Source: Pseudomonas marginalis (GTDB lineage: Bacteria; Pseudomonadota; Gammaproteobacteria; Pseudomonadales; Pseudomonadaceae). Taken from it: a stretch of 64,000 nucleotides of DNA. The position numbers and the translations under genes are program-made. The notes beneath the pieces were generated by a model. That model was not told where the DNA came from and did no database searches. It was given only the letters and a program-made list of their open reading frames with translations. Positions 61,673-64,000 of this stretch are shown here, piece by piece. Position 1 is the stretch's first letter, and each line of letters opens with the position of its first letter. The DNA lies in assembly GCF_008692035.1 (NCBI RefSeq), contig NZ_VTFG01000001.1, positions 558,001-622,000 of the forward strand, read 5' to 3'.

Positions 61673-63238
61673 TTAGGCCGGAGCGGAGGTACGGATCAAG
61701 TGATCGAAAGCACTCAGGGAAGCCTTCGCGCCCTCGCCTACTGCAATCACGATCTGCTTGTACGGCACGGTCGTCACGTCACCGGCGGCGAATACCCCTG
61801 GCAGTGAAGTTTCGCCACGGGCATCGACAATGATCTCGCCACGGGGGGTCAGTTCCACAGTGCCTTTAAGCCAGTCGGTGTTGGGCAGCAAGCCGATCTG
61901 TACAAAGATGCCTTCCAGGTCGAGGGTCTTGAACTCACCGGTATCGCGGTCCTTGTAGGCCAGGCCTGTCACTTTCTGGCCATCACCTTTGACTTCACTG
62001 GTCAGCGCGCTGGTGATCACGTCAACGTTAGGCAGGCTGTACAGCTTGCGCTGCAATACCGCATCGGCGCGCAGCTTGCTGTCAAACTCCAGCAAGGTCA
62101 CATGGCTGACGATACCGGCCAGGTCGATGGCTGCTTCAACACCGGAATTACCGCCGCCGATCACCGCCACACGCTTGCCCTTGAACAACGGACCATCGCA
62201 GTGCGGGCAGAAGCACACGCCCTTGGCCTTGTATTCCTGCTCGCCCGGCACCCCCATTTCGCGCCAGCGGGCGCCGGTGGCCAGGATCACGGTCTTGGAC
62301 TTGAGGGTCGCACCGCTTTCAAAGCGAATTTCGTGCAGGTCACCGGGATTCTTCGCCGGCACCAGGCTGCTGGCGCGCTGCAGGTTCATGATGTCCACGT
62401 CGTACTGACGCACGTGGGCTTCCAGGGCGCTGGCCAGTTTCGGCCCTTCGGTTTCCTGCACCGAGATAAAGTTCTCGATGGACATGGTGTCCAGCACCTG
62501 GCCGCCAAAGCGTTCGGCGGCAACACCGGTGCGGATGCCTTTACGTGCGGCGTAGATGGCGGCTGCGGAACCGGCTGGGCCACCGCCGACGACCAGCACA
62601 TCAAAAGCCTCCTTGGCGCTGATTTTCTCGGCGGCTTTTTCAATGCCGCTGGTGTCGAGCTTGGCGAGGATTTCTTCCAGGCCCATGCGGCCCTGGCCGA
62701 AGTTCACACCATTCAAGTAGACGCTCGGCACCGCCATGATCTGACGCTCGTCGACTTCAGCCTGGAACAGCGCGCCGTCGATGGCGACGTGGCGGATATT
62801 CGGGTTGAGCACGGCCATCAGGTTCAGCGCCTGGACCACGTCCGGGCAGTTCTGGCAGGACAGCGAGAAGTAAGTCTCGAAGCTGAACTCGCCTTTAAGG
62901 GCGCGGATCTGTTCAATCACTTCGACACTGGCCTTCGACGGGTGGCCACCGACTTGCAGCAGGGCCAGCACCAACGAAGTGAATTCATGGCCCATGGGGA
63001 TGCCGGCGAAACGCAGGCTGATATCGGCACCCGGGCGGTTGATGGAGAACGATGGCTTACGCGCATCATCGCCATCGGTCTTCAGGGTAATCAGCGTGGT
63101 GAGGCTGGTTACGTCCTGCAGAAGGGCGAGCATTTCCTGGGATTTCGCGCCGTCGTCGAGGGAGGCGACGATCTCGATCGGCTGGGTGACCCGTTCCAGG
63201 TATGACTTCAACTGAGCTTTAAGATTGGCGTCCAACAT
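61673..63238 (-). CDS. ahpF: Alkyl hydroperoxide reductase subunit F
   Basis: 521-residue flavoprotein that reduces AhpC with NADH. N-terminal thioredoxin-fold domains carry the CxxC of [11 protein letters not shown] (Cys128, Cys131). The flavin domain has [19 protein letters not shown], the second redox-active CxxC in [23 protein letters not shown]-binding [16 protein letters not shown] and the C-terminal [14 protein letters not shown]. Length and motif order are standard. It lies downstream of ahpC on the same strand with a terminator hairpin between. Confidence 0.97.
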   Translation of the reverse strand: MLDANLKAQLKSYLERVTQPIEIVASLDDGAKSQEMLALLQDVTSLTTLITLKTDGDDARKPSFSINRPGADISLRFAGIPMGHEFTSLVLALLQVGGHPSKASVEVIEQIRALKGEFSFETYFSLSCQNCPDVVQALNLMAVLNPNIRHVAIDGALFQAEVDERQIMAVPSVYLNGVNFGQGRMGLEEILAKLDTSGIEKAAEKISAKEAFDVLVVGGGPAGSAAAIYAARKGIRTGVAAERFGGQVLDTMSIENFISVQETEGPKLASALEAHVRQYDVDIMNLQRASSLVPAKNPGDLHEIRFESGATLKSKTVILATGARWREMGVPGEQEYKAKGVCFCPHCDGPLFKGKRVAVIGGGNSGVEAAIDLAGIVSHVTLLEFDSKLRADAVLQRKLYSLPNVDVITSALTSEVKGDGQKVTGLAYKDRDTGEFKTLDLEGIFVQIGLLPNTDWLKGTVELTPRGEIIVDARGETSLPGVFAAGDVTTVPYKQIVIAVGEGAKASLSAFDHLIRTSAPA

Positions 63239-63276
63239 ACGGGCGATTTCCTATTAATTCGGTTTATTGCAGACAA

Positions 63277-63310
63277 AAAAACGCCCGAGCGACTATCGCC
63301 CGGGCGTTTT
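63277..63310 (-). terminator. Terminator or attenuator hairpin between ahpC and ahpF
   Basis: On the minus strand AAAACGCCCG (63310-63301) pairs with CGGGCGTTTT (63287-63278), followed by more T. The stem is preceded and followed by A/T tracts, so it can end ahpC transcripts. Partial read-through would give the usual excess of ahpC over ahpF. Confidence 0.85.
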
Positions 63311-63368
63311 GAGGGCGGATGCAGCTTACTTAAGTGCGGAGTTCCGCCCTTGATACGTCTTCACAGAC

Positions 63369-63932
63369 TTAGATCTTGCCGACCAGGTCCAGGGACGGCG
63401 CCAGAGTGGCCTCGCCTTCTTTCCACTTGGCTGGGCAGACTTCGCCTGGGTGGGCAGCCACGTATTGAGCGGCCTTGATCTTGCGCAGCAGCTCGGAAGC
63501 GTCACGGCCAACACCGCCGTCGTTCAACTCAACGATCTTGATCTGACCTTCCGGGTTGATCACGAAGGTACCGCGGTCAGCCAGGCCAGCTTCTTCGATC
63601 AGCACGTCGAAGTTGCGGGAGATGGTCAGGGTCGGGTCGCCGATCATGGTGTACTGGATTTTGCCGATGGCTGGCGAAGTGTTGTGCCAGGCAGCGTGGG
63701 CAAAGTGGGTGTCGGTGGACACGCTGTAGATTTCCACGCCCAGTTTCTGGAATTCGGCGTAGTTGTCAGCCAGGTCTTCCAGCTCGGTTGGGCAAACGAA
63801 GGTGAAGTCGGCTGGGTAGAAGAACACGACCGACCATTTGCCTTTCAGGTCAGCGTCGGTCACATCTACGAAGTTGCCGTTTTTGTATGCAGTTGCTTTG
63901 AACGGTTTTACTTGGCTGTTGATGATAGGCAT
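63369..63932 (-). CDS. ahpC: Alkyl hydroperoxide reductase subunit C (peroxiredoxin)
   Basis: 187-residue 2-Cys peroxiredoxin. Peroxidatic Cys47 in [13 protein letters not shown] and resolving Cys166 in [16 protein letters not shown]-terminus [20 protein letters not shown] is family-like, which fixes the start at 63932 (an upstream in-frame start at 63983 has no such match). It reduces hydrogen peroxide and organic hydroperoxides, recycled by AhpF. The promoter region, where OxyR would bind, lies mostly beyond the right edge of the window. Confidence 0.97.
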   Translation of the reverse strand: MPIINSQVKPFKATAYKNGNFVDVTDADLKGKWSVVFFYPADFTFVCPTELEDLADNYAEFQKLGVEIYSVSTDTHFAHAAWHNTSPAIGKIQYTMIGDPTLTISRNFDVLIEEAGLADRGTFVINPEGQIKIVELNDGGVGRDASELLRKIKAAQYVAAHPGEVCPAKWKEGEATLAPSLDLVGKI

Positions 63933-64000
63933 CGTTGACTCTCCGTCAGGGGTTAAGAAGTTGATGAGGTGAATCCTACCCACTCTCCCGGCGGATGGCT

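Overview
The window is a high-GC chromosomal segment from a fluorescent Pseudomonas, most likely of the P. fluorescens group. The evidence is gene content: the arn lipid A modification operon, an MvaT/MvaU-family H-NS analogue, 4-hydroxyphenylpyruvate dioxygenase, an orphan cbb3 oxidase subunit I, a CSS-motif EAL protein, and interspersed REP/REPIN hairpins of the type known from P. fluorescens. No rRNA, tRNA, CRISPR array, insertion sequence or complete prophage was recognised.

Layout. 1-4778: the 3' end of the arn operon (arnT partial, arnE, arnF, ugd, joined by ATGA overlaps) followed by a second ArnT-like membrane glycosyltransferase. 5018-5728: an HPP-family membrane protein. 5870-12101: branched-chain acyl-CoA catabolism in two convergent blocks. 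The plus-strand block is valine-type (3-hydroxyisobutyryl-CoA hydrolase and an acyl-CoA dehydrogenase). The minus-strand block is isoleucine-type (short-chain dehydrogenase, thiolase, acyl-CoA dehydrogenase, enoyl-CoA hydratase). A 30-bp-scale hairpin separates them. 12302-14325: a bestrophin-like channel and a TPR protein. 14437-24236: a signalling island with a double-domain KaiC-like ATPase and a hybrid kinase on the plus strand, facing a 5-gene minus-strand array (1165-residue CHASE3/GAF hybrid kinase with three receivers, CheR, CheB, receiver-kinase, single receiver). 24330-28021: a lower-GC 1186-residue protein whose C-terminus carries a YopT/AvrPphB-like (C58) cysteine-protease pattern, preceded by a small coupled ORF. 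28260-34189: a receiver, a DUF1254/DUF1214 protein, a degenerate J-domain membrane protein, a YiiG-like protein, a DUF3313 lipoprotein and an unknown protein.

34384-36022: an orphan ccoN with a small membrane protein. 36113-38440: racemase, acetyltransferase, DUF1176 protein. 38505-40495: a two-gene, lower-GC cassette of an AAA/SMC-like ATPase and an HNH nuclease, matching the PtuA/PtuB pair of Septu-type anti-phage systems, with a strong promoter overlapped by a 12-bp palindrome. 40598-44420: glycerate kinase, CdaR-type regulator and a divergent MFS transporter broken by one extra C. 44485-48594: SDR/LysR pair, aldo-keto reductase, a long inverted repeat fused to a 9-bp microsatellite, and RarD. 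48563-54621: a five-gene chaperone-usher fimbria operon with two chaperones. 54852-63932: hpd, a DMT exporter with divergent LysR regulator, a CSS/EAL phosphodiesterase, mvaU-like, a DUF4946-type protein, gloA, ahpF and ahpC.

Most of the window is ordinary core genome. The points most worth follow-up are the C58-like large protein, the Septu-like cassette and its operator, the KaiC-like/chemotaxis-like signalling island, the transporter frameshift, and the microsatellite growing from a REP-type hairpin. All family names are assigned by eye from sequence motifs; no database search was run.
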